Source of the DNA: Pantoea sp. alder81
GTDB lineage: Bacteria; Pseudomonadota; Gammaproteobacteria; Enterobacterales; Enterobacteriaceae
Assembly: GCF_020179835.1 (NCBI RefSeq)
Contig: NZ_JAIUDA010000006.1
Span: 1 to 64,000 of the forward strand
DNA: 64,000 nucleotides
Direction of reading: 5' to 3'
Shown here: positions 9,500-18,315 of the stretch, in pieces
Layout of the letters: each line of letters begins with the position of its first letter
Position numbering within the stretch: the first letter of the stretch is position 1
Notes under the pieces: generated by a model
Told to the model about the DNA's origin: nothing
Database searches by the model: none
What the model saw: only the letters and a program-made list of their open reading frames with translations
Program-made: the position numbers and the translations under genes

Positions 9500-10990
9500 T
9501 TAGTCCAGCCCGATGCGCGCGGCATTACCCGGTACGCTGAAGTCGTAACGCACCTTGCGGCCTTTATCTTCGTAATCGATCGCCAGCTGCTGAGTGATGT
9601 GAACGGCCAGATTCGCGCCGGGTGGCACATACACCGCATCGAAGGTTTGCCCGTAACGCTGCTTCACCCATTCGGAGACATCACCGACGCCACCGGCAAT
9701 CGCTTTGCCCATCGCCGCTTGACCGGCATCGCCGGTAAGCGTGGAAGTCACGCCGCCATAAGCATTGGTTTGCCCGGTACGCTGATTTTCGTTGAGCGCT
9801 TCACCGGCAGCGGCTGCGCCGGAAAGCGCGAAGAGGGTCGGCAGGTAAGTTGATGCGTTGGATTTGCGCGTGCCGCTGATGCAGGGAATACCGGCTTCAT
9901 CCGAGATCCAGCCAATGCCGCCGTCCTGCTTTTTGCCGCCATCCTGGCCGTTGCTCTTGCCGTTGTTATCAGGGCGCGGCAGCGTGCGCACCCGGCCATC
10001 GCTAAAGACGAAGGTGATGGAGTTCACCTGGCCGCGCACGCAGGAGAGCGTCCAGTCGCCGGATGCGGTGCCGGAAACAATCGCGCCTTCAACATCGGGT
10101 AAATCGATGCCGTTGGCTGTCAGGTTGTCGCGGCCAATCAGTACTTTGAATGGATAAGGATCGGTGACGGTGCCATTAATTGGAACGCGTCCCAGCAGCG
10201 CGGTCATGCCTTTGCTGCCAATTAGCGTGGAGTTTTCCGGCAGCGTATACACCGGTTCGGTGCTTTCCTCCTCTTTCTGGCTGTTTGAGTAGCCTTTCAC
10301 CTTCTGCTCGTAATTGCTTTTACTCTTACTCAGCGCGTTATCGCCGAGGAACGAAGTCGGGAATCCGCCGATTGCTGATTTGCCATTGCTGGATGTTGTG
10401 CCCGCGTCCGTGCTGCTGCTGCGCTGATCGCTGGGTGAAACCCACATCACGCCATCGTTGCTGTTGCCACTGGCAACATCATCCAGACCAAGTCCCAGCG
10501 GAATATCGCTGTTATTCTGATCCTGCTTATCGGAAGCCATGCGTTTGGCCAGTTGGTTGCTCAGCTCCTGCACTTTGCTGGACAGCGATTGCTGCTCCTG
10601 CTGTAACTGCTGGCGGCGGTCTTCGGCAATTTTTTGATAGTTCGATACCGCTTCGTTTACCTGTCCGGCAACGTTCTGATTACGCGTACGCAGTCGCTCG
10701 TTCTCTTTCACCAGGTCGAGATTCTGGCGGTCGAGCGTTTCCTGTTTGCCGCGAATGGTTTTCAGCGTGCCGACCAGCGTACGCAGCGTATCTTCTGGCG
10801 TATCACCTTCAACGCCCAGCGCCTTGAGTTCGGCAGGCGTCAGATCGGCCAGCGCTTTAGGCTTTTCTGGCGTGGCACTGGTTTTCTCCGTCTCACTTTT
10901 GATGCTGCAACTTTTCATGCCCACCGCAACGCCCGCGAGTAGAAAGACCGGCACCAGCACTTTGACCAGCGTGTTCGATTTAATCTGCAT
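9500..10990 (-). CDS. TraB/VirB10-like core complex protein (TIGR03752 type)
   Basis: A 496-residue inner-membrane-anchored protein of the type IV secretion core. One N-terminal membrane segment (residues ~9-27) is followed by a long coiled coil (residues ~75-150, rich in Gln, Glu, Arg), a low-complexity linker, and a C-terminal TrbI/TraB-like domain (IGSKGMTALLGRVPING.. and KVLIGRDNLTANGIDLP). The family is PFL_4705. The palindrome at 10462-10478 lies in its linker and is read as VASGNS. It overlaps the upstream gene by 11 bases. Confidence 0.88.
   Translation of the reverse strand: MQIKSNTLVKVLVPVFLLAGVAVGMKSCSIKSETEKTSATPEKPKALADLTPAELKALGVEGDTPEDTLRTLVGTLKTIRGKQETLDRQNLDLVKENERLRTRNQNVAGQVNEAVSNYQKIAEDRRQQLQQEQQSLSSKVQELSNQLAKRMASDKQDQNNSDIPLGLGLDDVASGNSNDGVMWVSPSDQRSSSTDAGTTSSNGKSAIGGFPTSFLGDNALSKSKSNYEQKVKGYSNSQKEEESTEPVYTLPENSTLIGSKGMTALLGRVPINGTVTDPYPFKVLIGRDNLTANGIDLPDVEGAIVSGTASGDWTLSCVRGQVNSITFVFSDGRVRTLPRPDNNGKSNGQDGGKKQDGGIGWISDEAGIPCISGTRKSNASTYLPTLFALSGAAAAGEALNENQRTGQTNAYGGVTSTLTGDAGQAAMGKAIAGGVGDVSEWVKQRYGQTFDAVYVPPGANLAVHITQQLAIDYEDKGRKVRYDFSVPGNAARIGLD
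10462..10478. repeat. 17-bp palindrome TGTTGCCACTGGCAACA, copy 1
   Basis: A perfect inverted repeat TGTTGCCA-C-TGGCAACA inside the TraB-like gene, identical to copies at 11778, 22807, 33232 and 33340, and differing only at the central base from those at 33268 and 33304. It encodes part of VASGNS here. Confidence 0.85.
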
Positions 10991-11843
10991 GCTGTTTACC
11001 TCGCGCTTTGCGGCTTACCTTCGCTTCAGGAATCAATGCGTTTTCGGGGCGCGAATCCATTACCAGATACAGCATGGTGGTGTCTTCGGGCGTGCCGACT
11101 AAACCGAGAAAACGGTGCTGGAAAGTAGCGGAGACAAACTTGCCCTGCAGCGAGCGGGGATCGAGAACGATTTTGCGGCTGGTCATATTGCGCACGCGAA
11201 ACGCCACGACGTTTTGACTTTGTACTGCCCACGCCGCGATGGGCTGGATCTCTAACGGTTCGGCGGGATAGAGCGTGGTAATGCGGCTTGGCAGATGCAG
11301 CGGTAGTGAACGCACGCCGGGAACCGGCTCAACCGTGCGCAGCGGCGCATACAATCGCTGCGATGCGTAACGCGTGAGCAACACCGGTAATGGCGCGGAG
11401 TAGCTGACTTTCTTCTCTTCTTTGGCAGCTTCAGCTTGCCCAGGGTTTGTATCGCCTTCGCTGTCGCCATCTTCATAAACCAGCTTCACCGGCTCGGCTG
11501 AACCCTTCGCACCTGCGGTGACATCGAGCATGATGATCTCGCCGTTCTCGACATCCTGCAGCTGGATGCGGGTCTGGGAAAACGCTTCGTTCGCTTTCAG
11601 GTAAACCGCGCCGCCGGTGCTTTGCACACGCAGCTTGCTCTTAAGTGCAGGTGCGATGCCGACGCGCACGTTTTTATCGACGAACACCACGCGCTCCTGA
11701 CCAACCTTTAACGTGACCTGCAGCGGGATGCGCTCCCACTTCATTAATTCAACCGCCTGAACCGGATTCGGCACAAGTGTTGCCACTGGCAACACCGCCA
11801 ACATCAGCCTGCAGGCAACATGCAATCTGGTGAGCGTCATCAT
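10980..11843 (-). CDS. TraK-like secreted core protein (PFL_4704/TIGR03749 type)
   Basis: A 287-residue periplasmic protein with a long signal peptide (to about residue 29, PVQA). The first domain (ERIPLQVTLKVGQERVVFVDKNVRVGI) matches TIGR03749, the ICE counterpart of TraK/VirB9 that forms the outer-membrane core with the TraB-like and lipoprotein partners. The palindrome at 11778-11794 lies in its signal peptide, read as LPVAT. It overlaps the VirB8-like gene by 4 bases. Confidence 0.86.
   Translation of the reverse strand: MMTLTRLHVACRLMLAVLPVATLVPNPVQAVELMKWERIPLQVTLKVGQERVVFVDKNVRVGIAPALKSKLRVQSTGGAVYLKANEAFSQTRIQLQDVENGEIIMLDVTAGAKGSAEPVKLVYEDGDSEGDTNPGQAEAAKEEKKVSYSAPLPVLLTRYASQRLYAPLRTVEPVPGVRSLPLHLPSRITTLYPAEPLEIQPIAAWAVQSQNVVAFRVRNMTSRKIVLDPRSLQGKFVSATFQHRFLGLVGTPEDTTMLYLVMDSRPENALIPEAKVSRKARGKQHAD
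11778..11794. repeat. 17-bp palindrome TGTTGCCACTGGCAACA, copy 2
   Basis: Same 17-mer as at 10462, here in the signal-peptide region of the TraK-like gene and read in a different frame (VLPVAT). The arms extend by one more pair (G-C) on each side. Confidence 0.85.
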
Positions 11844-12499
11844 TCAAACATCCCCTTATGCTCAGGCTTCGGCTGCGGTGGTGCGGCTTCGAGTCGTTGT
11901 GGCACGCCGTCGTAGCAATCCAGCGCCAGACCAAACTGATTGGTTTCGGGATCGCCATTCCAGCGCGTGACTTTCATTGGATAACGCACCATTGCGCGCT
12001 TAACCGGCTCGGTATGAAAATACTCATCGGCTACCAGATCCAGCCGTGCCACCCAGTTATCACGATCACGCACCGAGACGCTTTTGCTGCTGTAACCGCG
12101 CTCGGGGATTTCATACACCACACGCACGCGGTCAATCAGCTCGTTGCGGTTAGTGCGCTCGGTGGCATCTCTTTCCAGGAAGTCTTTGCAGGCCGGAGTC
12201 AGGTAAGCAGATAACGCGCGAATCTTGGCGGGATAGTCAGTTTCACCATTTTTCGGCCAAGCATTGAGCTGCTGGAAGATATAGAAGGCAAAGGCGTATA
12301 CCGATGACGGCGGCACTTCCCACCACGGGCGCGTGCTGCCGGTGCGTAGATCCGGCGGGTTATGAATGGTCATGCTGCGAGGGGCGAGCATCCAGCCAGT
12401 TGAGGTGATCAGCACTAACAGAACAAGGAAAGCACACGAGATACGCAGCGATTTGATGTGCTGATCGCTGCGTTGAATAGCATTGCGAAACTGGCTCAT
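11840..12499 (-). CDS. TraE/VirB8-like inner-membrane protein (PFL_4703/TIGR03746 type)
   Basis: A 219-residue protein with one N-terminal membrane segment (residues ~18-38) and a periplasmic VirB8-like domain; segments such as STRPWWEVPPSSVYAFAFYIFQQLNAWP and KVTRWNGDPETNQFGLALDCY are typical of TIGR03746. It bridges the inner membrane to the TraB/TraK core. The start overlaps the TIGR03750 stop by 4 bases (ATGA). Confidence 0.88.
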   Translation of the reverse strand: MSQFRNAIQRSDQHIKSLRISCAFLVLLVLITSTGWMLAPRSMTIHNPPDLRTGSTRPWWEVPPSSVYAFAFYIFQQLNAWPKNGETDYPAKIRALSAYLTPACKDFLERDATERTNRNELIDRVRVVYEIPERGYSSKSVSVRDRDNWVARLDLVADEYFHTEPVKRAMVRYPMKVTRWNGDPETNQFGLALDCYDGVPQRLEAAPPQPKPEHKGMFE

Positions 12500-12858
12500 T
12501 TTCCAGCTCCCTTAGGTGTACGGCGCAGAGACCAGCTGTGTGAGCTGATGATGAGAGAGCGATCGCCATAGCCCATCCGGCGTTTCTTCTCCTCCAGCCG
12601 CTGCCAGATATAGTTTTCTGGCTTGCCGCGTTTAAGGCGGGCCATCCAGCGCCCGCCAAACGCAATGAGTAGCAGCGGCATGAGCAGCATCCCGGTCGGG
12701 ATGATGACCCAGCCAACCAGTGGAAAAAACGGCAGACACACCACACCTCCAACCGCTAATCCAATCAATGCCGCCAACCCCAATTCCGGCGTGGTGAAAC
12801 CGCGAAATACGACAGGCTCAGCATTCAGTCGATCGGGTAAGAAACGGATGGTCTGCAT
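12496..12858 (-). CDS. TraL/VirB3-like membrane protein (TIGR03750 type)
   Basis: A 120-residue protein beginning with FLPDRLNAEPVVFRGFTTPEL, the conserved head of the TIGR03750 conjugative-transfer family, followed by two membrane segments (residues ~30-50 and ~53-72) and a basic tail. Its position between the pilin-like and VirB8-like genes supports a VirB3/TraL role in pilus biogenesis. It starts 10 bases after the pilin-like stop. Confidence 0.86.
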   Translation of the reverse strand: MQTIRFLPDRLNAEPVVFRGFTTPELGLAALIGLAVGGVVCLPFFPLVGWVIIPTGMLLMPLLLIAFGGRWMARLKRGKPENYIWQRLEEKKRRMGYGDRSLIISSHSWSLRRTPKGAGK

Positions 12859-12868
12859 GCTAATCCCC

Positions 12869-13246
12869 TTACAGAATGATTTCGGCAGACTGACCGAGCA
12901 GCCAGATTGTCGCGACCAGTAACACGACGCCGGTCGCTACGATGGAGCCAAACTTGGTCCAGGTGGCGCGCTCGTTACGCACTTCTACAAATGTATGCAC
13001 CGCGCTGGTTGCGACGTTGATAAATGCCACGGCGCAAACCAGCAGACCCGCGAACACAATGAAGTCCTGCGCGTAACCTTTGATCTGGCCCATCAACCCG
13101 GTGCCGCCGCTGGATTCAGGTGCTTCAACGGTAGGGAGATCGGCTAGCGCCGGTTTGCACGACAACCAAGCCAGAATCAGCCCGGAACCCAGACGCATGA
13201 CCTGACGGTCTTTAAAGCGAGACAAGCGAACTAACTTTGATTTCAT
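12869..13246 (-). CDS. pilin-like ICE protein (PFL_4702/TIGR03745 type)
   Basis: A 125-residue protein with a signal peptide (to ~residue 36, PALA) and two membrane segments (residues ~58-78 and ~98-118) separated by a short charged loop, the layout of VirB2/TraA pilins. The segment DLPTVEAP..GGTGLMGQIKGY is typical of TIGR03745. The ATG at 13246 has GAGGAA at good spacing; ten further upstream codons are open but unneeded. Confidence 0.85.
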   Translation of the reverse strand: MKSKLVRLSRFKDRQVMRLGSGLILAWLSCKPALADLPTVEAPESSGGTGLMGQIKGYAQDFIVFAGLLVCAVAFINVATSAVHTFVEVRNERATWTKFGSIVATGVVLLVATIWLLGQSAEIIL

Positions 13247-13292
13247 GGAACATTCCTCTTTGACGGGTAAAGGCACTTCGAAAATGTCTGCA

Positions 13293-13535
13293 TTAACTGG
13301 CGAACATCCAGATGCAGACGATCAGTAAAGCCACAGAACGGATAACAAATCGGGCAAGCGCGGCATCCCTGACTTTGGTATTTGCCCAGCCATGCCAGAC
13401 ATCTACCGCCGCCCATGCTGCCCAGAGAAACAGCACGCACAGTAGTAGCCCAACGGATACCAGATACAGAACGCTAATATCGATGTTGCCGGATGCCGTT
13501 TTAAACGCGTTGACCTGCGCGGCGGTCATCGCCAT
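13293..13535 (-). CDS. small two-pass ICE protein (TIGR03758 type)
   Basis: An 80-residue protein starting MAMTAAQVNAFKTASG with two membrane segments (residues ~20-43 and ~60-78), matching the TIGR03758 family found just before the pilin-like gene in this ICE class. It overlaps the RAQPRD gene by 10 bases. Function unknown beyond conjugation. Confidence 0.84.
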   Translation of the reverse strand: MAMTAAQVNAFKTASGNIDISVLYLVSVGLLLCVLFLWAAWAAVDVWHGWANTKVRDAALARFVIRSVALLIVCIWMFAS

Positions 13536-13864
13536 AGCGGACGGCCTCGCGTGTAGTCGCCGCTGACCTTGCCGTAATCCAGCGGCTGCGCACGCGAAGG
13601 CTGCGTATAGCGGTCAATGCCAGCACGCATGGTGTTGAGGTCTTCGTTGGCTTTTTTGTAGTCGAACAGGTAACGGCGGCGGTTATTGGGATCGGATTGC
13701 GCGGCGACAGTGCGGGCACGGTCGAGGGAGAGCTGGACTTGATCGAGCAGGCGTTGAGTGGTGGCTAGTTCGTCGAGTTCTGAGCAATATGCATTTCCAG
13801 TGAAAATTAGAAGAGAGATTGCCCCGATGTTCGCAGCCAGACTTGGTTTTCTCATTGCATTCAT
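13526..13864 (-). CDS. RAQPRD-family ICE protein (TIGR01690 type)
   Basis: A 112-residue exported protein with a signal peptide (~residues 1-28) and the hallmark helix LDRARTVAAQSDPNNRRRYL. The RAQPRD family is conserved in PFL_4669/PFGI-1 class ICEs next to the pilin cluster; its biochemical role is unknown. No good ribosome binding site precedes the ATG. The gene normally sits next to TIGR03747, which here is 5.6 kb away, so its native upstream sequence was probably replaced by the cargo block. Confidence 0.85.
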   Translation of the reverse strand: MNAMRKPSLAANIGAISLLIFTGNAYCSELDELATTQRLLDQVQLSLDRARTVAAQSDPNNRRRYLFDYKKANEDLNTMRAGIDRYTQPSRAQPLDYGKVSGDYTRGRPLWR

Positions 13865-13967
13865 TAGAAGATCTCATGATATGATGTGGTCAACATGAGA
13901 TTGTGATATTTCCAATAAAAAGTCCGTGAATAATTAAATGTTAAAATATAAAATTTGATAGGTGATT

Positions 13968-14528
13968 ATGAATACAAAAAAACTATTAAAGGCTCTAGTT
14001 TCATACAAAACAATATCTTTGTTCATTCCCACTATTTTAGCATTGTATTTTGGATTTCATCCTTTTTCACCTAGCAATGAAAAAACAGGTTTTCTAATTG
14101 GGCAGTGGCAATATGATTATAACTACATCAATGAAGGAATGACGGTGAAGGTAACTGGGAATACAACGTATTTCAAAAACGGAAAATATAATTCAATTGC
14201 CAACATGACTCTTCAGAGTGAAAAATCTTTCGATATTACTTGCCACTTAAATGTGGCTGGATTTTGGGACGAATTTGATGAAGACATCACTACAACTACT
14301 CAGGATCTGGTCTTATCAACTAATTCTTTAAAGCTGAACGGTTCAGAAGTCGGTGGTTATGATATTTGCAATGGTGGTAATAAAGCCACTACAGGTAAAA
14401 GCACCCTTGTGGCTGTAGGTCAAAGTCAATCTTACAGAAAAATTTCAGCAAGTAAGGATGAAGTAATCTTGCTAGCACATAGCTCTGTTGGAGATGACTA
14501 CAAGATATACATGAAAAAAATAAAATAA
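13968..14528 (+). CDS. hypothetical exported protein in cargo block
   Basis: A 186-residue protein I do not recognise. An N-terminal hydrophobic segment (residues ~15-30) is a signal anchor; the rest looks beta-rich (GFLIGQWQYDYNY..GMTVKVTGNTTYF) and has two Cys, as in small lipocalin-like periplasmic proteins, which is only a guess. AGG lies 5 bases before the ATG. It is AT-rich compared with the ICE backbone and divergent from RAQPRD, consistent with recent acquisition. Confidence 0.6.
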   Translation: MNTKKLLKALVSYKTISLFIPTILALYFGFHPFSPSNEKTGFLIGQWQYDYNYINEGMTVKVTGNTTYFKNGKYNSIANMTLQSEKSFDITCHLNVAGFWDEFDEDITTTTQDLVLSTNSLKLNGSEVGGYDICNGGNKATTGKSTLVAVGQSQSYRKISASKDEVILLAHSSVGDDYKIYMKKIK

Positions 14529-14532
14529 AAAC

Positions 14533-15183
14533 TTATCTGTTTTCTAAGAACCTTTTTGCAGGAGCAATGAGGGTTATCGAGTTAGCTTTCTTACCATAAT
14601 GAAACATTCCTGCGGCACAAATTATTGGTGCAGTAATGTTCACAATTAAAGAAATTAGAACAGATATACCACTATCTATTGTAGCAGTTCTTATTAGGCT
14701 CTCAGCGTCATTATTTAAAAAGAAAGTAGATGATAATCCAAAGAAGATAACAGCGAGAAAATATAGGAAGATCATCAAAAACAAGTAAAAATTCCTCTTC
14801 AAGCTTATGTCCTTGCCATTCTCCCAACCAGAGTTAGCAATGACTTCAATCCCATCACTTCCTGAAATAAGAGTGAAAGCATCAACGTTTCGCCTAACCA
14901 TCAGCAGGTTATTGACAGCTTTTAGAGGGGTTGGATGGCTCATCAGAATAACTATTTCAGTGAATAGGATATTATCGGTTTTATAAATCTTAGAAAATAA
15001 GTATTCGACGGAATATTTATTTGGCGAATCTTTCTCTAACTCTTTCATCATTTCCAGCATTAAACCGCTTTCATCTTTTCTTATGCTGTTTCTGTATACT
15101 AAATAGCTAACCGCTGCTGCGGCGAAAGGTATGATGATAGCACTGATAGTATTCATACAAGATATCCATAATAGTAAAAACAT
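14533..15183 (-). CDS. hypothetical four-pass membrane protein in cargo block
   Basis: A 216-residue protein with hydrophobic segments near residues 5-28, 130-150 and 170-195, and a soluble middle containing a coiled region (LMLEMMKELEKDSPNKYSVEYLFSKIY). I cannot assign a family. An in-frame ATG at codon 10 is an alternative start. It is convergent with the 186-aa gene and only four bases separate the two stops. AT-rich, so probably accessory. Confidence 0.6.
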   Translation of the reverse strand: MFLLLWISCMNTISAIIIPFAAAAVSYLVYRNSIRKDESGLMLEMMKELEKDSPNKYSVEYLFSKIYKTDNILFTEIVILMSHPTPLKAVNNLLMVRRNVDAFTLISGSDGIEVIANSGWENGKDISLKRNFYLFLMIFLYFLAVIFFGLSSTFFLNNDAESLIRTATIDSGISVLISLIVNITAPIICAAGMFHYGKKANSITLIAPAKRFLENR

Positions 15184-15216
15184 TAACGTATCTTTTTTTC
15201 TGCCTCTCTGCCATAC

Positions 15217-15275
15217 CGGCTTGTCTGCTGACGACAGCGCACATGGTCAAGCTTTGCACGCTGTCGTCCAGCTTA
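15217..15275. repeat. 59-bp hairpin repeat, copy 1
   Basis: This segment and 19429-19487 are the same element in the same orientation, differing at about seven positions. It contains a stem: left arm ACGACAGCG (15231-15239) pairs with CGCTGTCGT (15259-15267), extended outward by GCTG and CAGC with one bulged C. In copy 2 the stem reads ACTACAGCG/CGCTGTAGT, a paired (compensatory) change. The two copies bracket four unknown genes. Confidence 0.8.
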
Positions 15276-15334
15276 AAGATAGTAGTATGAGCAGAGCTGG
15301 TATTTAGATTTTTGAGGGTAAGAACGCGATTATC

Positions 15335-15362
15335 CGGCCTTCACTACATGTAGTGAAGGCCG
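15335..15362. terminator. 28-bp perfect palindrome downstream of the 110-aa gene
   Basis: The arm CGGCCTTCACTACA is followed directly by its complement TGTAGTGAAGGCCG. It lies 18 bases after the stop of the minus-strand 110-aa gene. A T-run is absent, so it may be a cruciform or protein-binding site rather than a classical intrinsic terminator. Confidence 0.55.
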
Positions 15363-15379
15363 TAAGGGATTAACACAGA

Positions 15380-15712
15380 TTAAAACCATTCATCGTCTTC
15401 ATAGTCGGATGAAGAAGGATGAGCAGTAAGACAATCAGTATCGACCGCGATGCGGTATGCACCATTATCATTGCGGATGCTGAGATCAAATTCTGTAATC
15501 CGATGATTCATTTCCTCAAGTTCAACTAGCACATCGAAGCCATACTCCTGGTTAAAGTAGATGTATAACCCACGATACCCCTTTTCTCCGTCGTAATTTC
15601 TCACGCCGGTTTCTTCAAGTCCAAACTCACGAGCCTCAACATCGTACGATTCAATCAGTTCATCAGTGCTGGAGTGACTGACATGGACTGTCATGCTACC
15701 AGTTAATTTCAT
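15380..15712 (-). CDS. hypothetical acidic protein of a two-gene cargo unit
   Basis: A 110-residue, strongly acidic, soluble protein (ends SSSDYEDDEWF) that I do not recognise. I chose the ATG at 15712 over a TTG five codons earlier because GAGG precedes it at usable spacing; that GAGG overlaps the stop of the 463-aa gene, so the two are an operon. Small acidic partners of this kind are common as immunity or inhibitor subunits, but nothing in the sequence proves that. Confidence 0.6.
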   Translation of the reverse strand: MKLTGSMTVHVSHSSTDELIESYDVEAREFGLEETGVRNYDGEKGYRGLYIYFNQEYGFDVLVELEEMNHRITEFDLSIRNDNGAYRIAVDTDCLTAHPSSSDYEDDEWF

Positions 15713-15723
15713 TATTTTTTTCC

Positions 15724-17115
15724 TCAACGCATCAATTTAAGGTCTAGCGCGGACTCTAGGCGGGCACATTCGTCATACATTACAGGAACAATGTCTTGAT
15801 GAAATTGCTGCAGCTGGACGTAATCAAGTCTCAACAGCTTCCGAATAAAGAAGGTGCGATAAGTCCATGAGAGCTTTCTGCTGAGACAATACCCCGACAT
15901 TTGAGCACTAATATCAGACTCAAATCCCTCCCAGCAACTCATCACGCTAAAAATATTGCCGACATATTTGCGCAGCTCCCCATGCAGTTTTCTCTCATCA
16001 AGCACTGCAATCGCTCTTGAAGCCAGTTCATTAAAATCCTTCCGATAGATAAGGTTGCCCATATCCATCAACGCGCTGTAAATGGCCAGCCCCTTAGTCG
16101 TCCCTCCCCGGCGAAGTAGCTGAAGGCTTAGAGGTGAGTTATCTTCATTTTTCGCATAGCGTACATAACGTACAAAATCGGCGACACGCCCAAGGTATTT
16201 GGGATCCATGTTCTTTTCTAATTGAGCACGCCAGTTGCCCCCCGCGCTTCTTTCAAGCGCGTGAATGACAGCAATACATGTCGCGATCATCATTTCTTCA
16301 CTACCTGCCTTTGGCGATGAGAAAGATTCCTGGTCTTTACGCCAATGCAAATATGCTGAGACGCTACTTTCGAACTCTTCACTCTCTTTGATGAAATACA
16401 TACCTTCATTGATTAGGACGTGTAGCCCTGCGTTCTTGCACACGTGCTTATAGAAAGCCAGCGTGTTTTCTTCATCCGCAGCGGAGTGAGTATTCACCGT
16501 GTATTTTTCCAGTACTGTATCAATAATCCTATCAAGAAACTGGAAGGTGTCCGACTGACCGGTCAGATAAGTTGCATCCGGAGCATCATAATCATTATCA
16601 ACACGAGGCTTCATACGCAGTATTTCGACGACCATGCTTTCCATAGCACCCGCCGTTTCTTGTGCAAGACGCATAAAATTGCCGTGATTCGCAATATAGG
16701 TCTCAAACATCTCAGAGGCGATCGCGCTGTAATGCTGCCTGTCGTCATGGAAATCGTAATAGCTCAATGAGTAGTAAGCAGGATCATCTTTCAAAACGTA
16801 TGACTTACGCCATTTTTTGGCCAACACGTTGAGAGGTGCCATCAGGAGAACAAGACGCCTGTCGCTCTGCGTATTTTTATGGTTTGAATATTGTACCCTT
16901 GCGATCTCTGGGCCGAGCAGAGAACGTACAGAGTTACGATGATTTTTAAGGTCATCCACCTCCTTATAAGATTGTCCGGTTTTAAAATGTGGCGCCAGGA
17001 TTGCCATAGCACAATTTATCTCATCACGAAGAGCATCTTCTGTGGCAAGCTCAGGCTCCTGCCCGAAAAGGGCCAGGTGGTCATATATAACGCTTTTAGA
17101 AACGTGATCAGTCAT
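15724..17115 (-). CDS. large hypothetical protein of a two-gene cargo unit
   Basis: A 463-residue, mostly helical soluble protein with no family I can name. It has no signal peptide, Walker motif or evident nuclease motif; paired charged residues and Trp/Tyr occur throughout. The ATG at 17115 is preceded by AAGGAG at good spacing, and an upstream TTG/GTG extension is not needed. It is followed after 11 bases by the acidic 110-aa gene. The pair sits in an AT-richer cargo segment bracketed by hairpin repeats, a setting typical of phage-defence or other accessory systems. Confidence 0.65.
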   Translation of the reverse strand: MTDHVSKSVIYDHLALFGQEPELATEDALRDEINCAMAILAPHFKTGQSYKEVDDLKNHRNSVRSLLGPEIARVQYSNHKNTQSDRRLVLLMAPLNVLAKKWRKSYVLKDDPAYYSLSYYDFHDDRQHYSAIASEMFETYIANHGNFMRLAQETAGAMESMVVEILRMKPRVDNDYDAPDATYLTGQSDTFQFLDRIIDTVLEKYTVNTHSAADEENTLAFYKHVCKNAGLHVLINEGMYFIKESEEFESSVSAYLHWRKDQESFSSPKAGSEEMMIATCIAVIHALERSAGGNWRAQLEKNMDPKYLGRVADFVRYVRYAKNEDNSPLSLQLLRRGGTTKGLAIYSALMDMGNLIYRKDFNELASRAIAVLDERKLHGELRKYVGNIFSVMSCWEGFESDISAQMSGYCLSRKLSWTYRTFFIRKLLRLDYVQLQQFHQDIVPVMYDECARLESALDLKLMR

Positions 17116-17148
17116 ACTATATCTCCTTATTGATGTCGTTGATCTCAT

Positions 17149-17828
17149 GATACTGAAACGGCCTGCTGAGTCAGGGATGCAAACTTATATTCCTTAGAAT
17201 GTGCCCCAAAATGACTTACAACATGCAAATGCTGGGCATTGTGTAGTGGACTGAGTATGGGATCATGTGCCCATGACAAATCGTCAGTCCCGCCTCTTAA
17301 GATACCGGAGGTAACGCTTAGCAGATTGCGACCGATGACCAAGCCCACTGCATATATAGAAGGACATTCATTACAAATGTGTAGTGCATGCTAAAAATAC
17401 AGAATATCGCCTATCATAGGCTGGATGTTTAAATAGAGAAAATGTCAGTATTGGATAATTAAGGGAATATTCAGCCGCTTTAGCGCGAGATTAAATGACC
17501 TGCTCCCCATTAACTCACACAAAAATTGAATTGGAATGTCCGTTGTACGCTCATAACTTCACTACGGCAGTTGAGTGTCAAGAGCGGAAGTTACTAATTT
17601 CGGCATATACTTATCCATGAGAGACAAGTTATATAAAATGTCAGATATGAAAATTTAAGCAATGCCTCCAGTAAAATTATAAATATACACTTTTCATTTA
17701 AGAAAAATCATCATGCAAAACACCAATAAACATTAATCAATCAAAAATGATAGGTATTTTATTTTTATGAAAAATTTCACAATGGCCATTCTCTACTCCA
17801 TTAATGATTATTTTAATTCTGCTAACTT
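17149..17828. other. long AT-rich intergenic region
   Basis: About 680 bases with no convincing gene. A 67-codon open frame at 17145-17348 (minus) lacks a ribosome binding site and looks like chance. The right half (17640-17828) is very AT-rich and may contain promoters, but I see no clear -35/-10 pair or RNA structure. Confidence 0.5.
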
Positions 17829-18179
17829 TCAATTGCCGTATTGTTCTTTGGAGGCTAAATATGCTGTATTTCCTGCTTTTTCAGTAGTAATACTATAGCC
17901 GCCATCGACTACACCATTTATAGGTACTGGTTTTACGATGGTATTTTGTAGTTCCAGTGGTCCGTTTTGCAAATTTTCTACAACTTTATTATTTAGTCCG
18001 GTAAAAAGAGGCCCAACTGGTTTATACAAAGCGTCTATATCTGTTTTCATTGCAACAATGCGAGAGGGGGCTTTGATAAGAACTTGAGCCAAATCAAAGG
18101 CCTTCTTAGCATTATTAATGGTGGATAGAGAAGACATCGCAAAGGTATTTGGTGTCGAAAGAAATACTAAAATCAGCAC
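17829..18179 (-). CDS. hypothetical small secreted protein
   Basis: A 116-residue protein, probably started by GTG at 18179 (AGGA nine bases upstream), giving a short signal peptide LILVFLSTPNTFA. The first in-frame ATG falls just after that peptide. The mature part (NNAKKAFDLAQVLIKAPSRIVAMKTDIDALY) is helical, and the C-terminal half is rich in Gly and Asn. No family recognised. An ATG about 30 bases upstream is out of frame, so either GTG is real or the signal sequence carries a frameshift. Confidence 0.5.
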   Translation of the reverse strand: MLILVFLSTPNTFAMSSLSTINNAKKAFDLAQVLIKAPSRIVAMKTDIDALYKPVGPLFTGLNNKVVENLQNGPLELQNTIVKPVPINGVVDGGYSITTEKAGNTAYLASKEQYGN

Positions 18180-18315
18180 GCAGGGAAATCCTAATTTCGT
18201 TCTTTATAATCATATCCTTATATGCTATAAAAATATCTCACGGCGTCCTGTTGGGCGTTTATTATGTCCTTTAGGGAAGAGCTTAATGCTGGCAGCAGGT
18301 TAGGAATCAGGCTAA

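Noticed and set aside
17145-17348. A 67-aa gene upstream of the 463-aa gene
   Set aside because: It has no ribosome binding site, no recognisable features and ends at the downstream gene's extension; probably chance.
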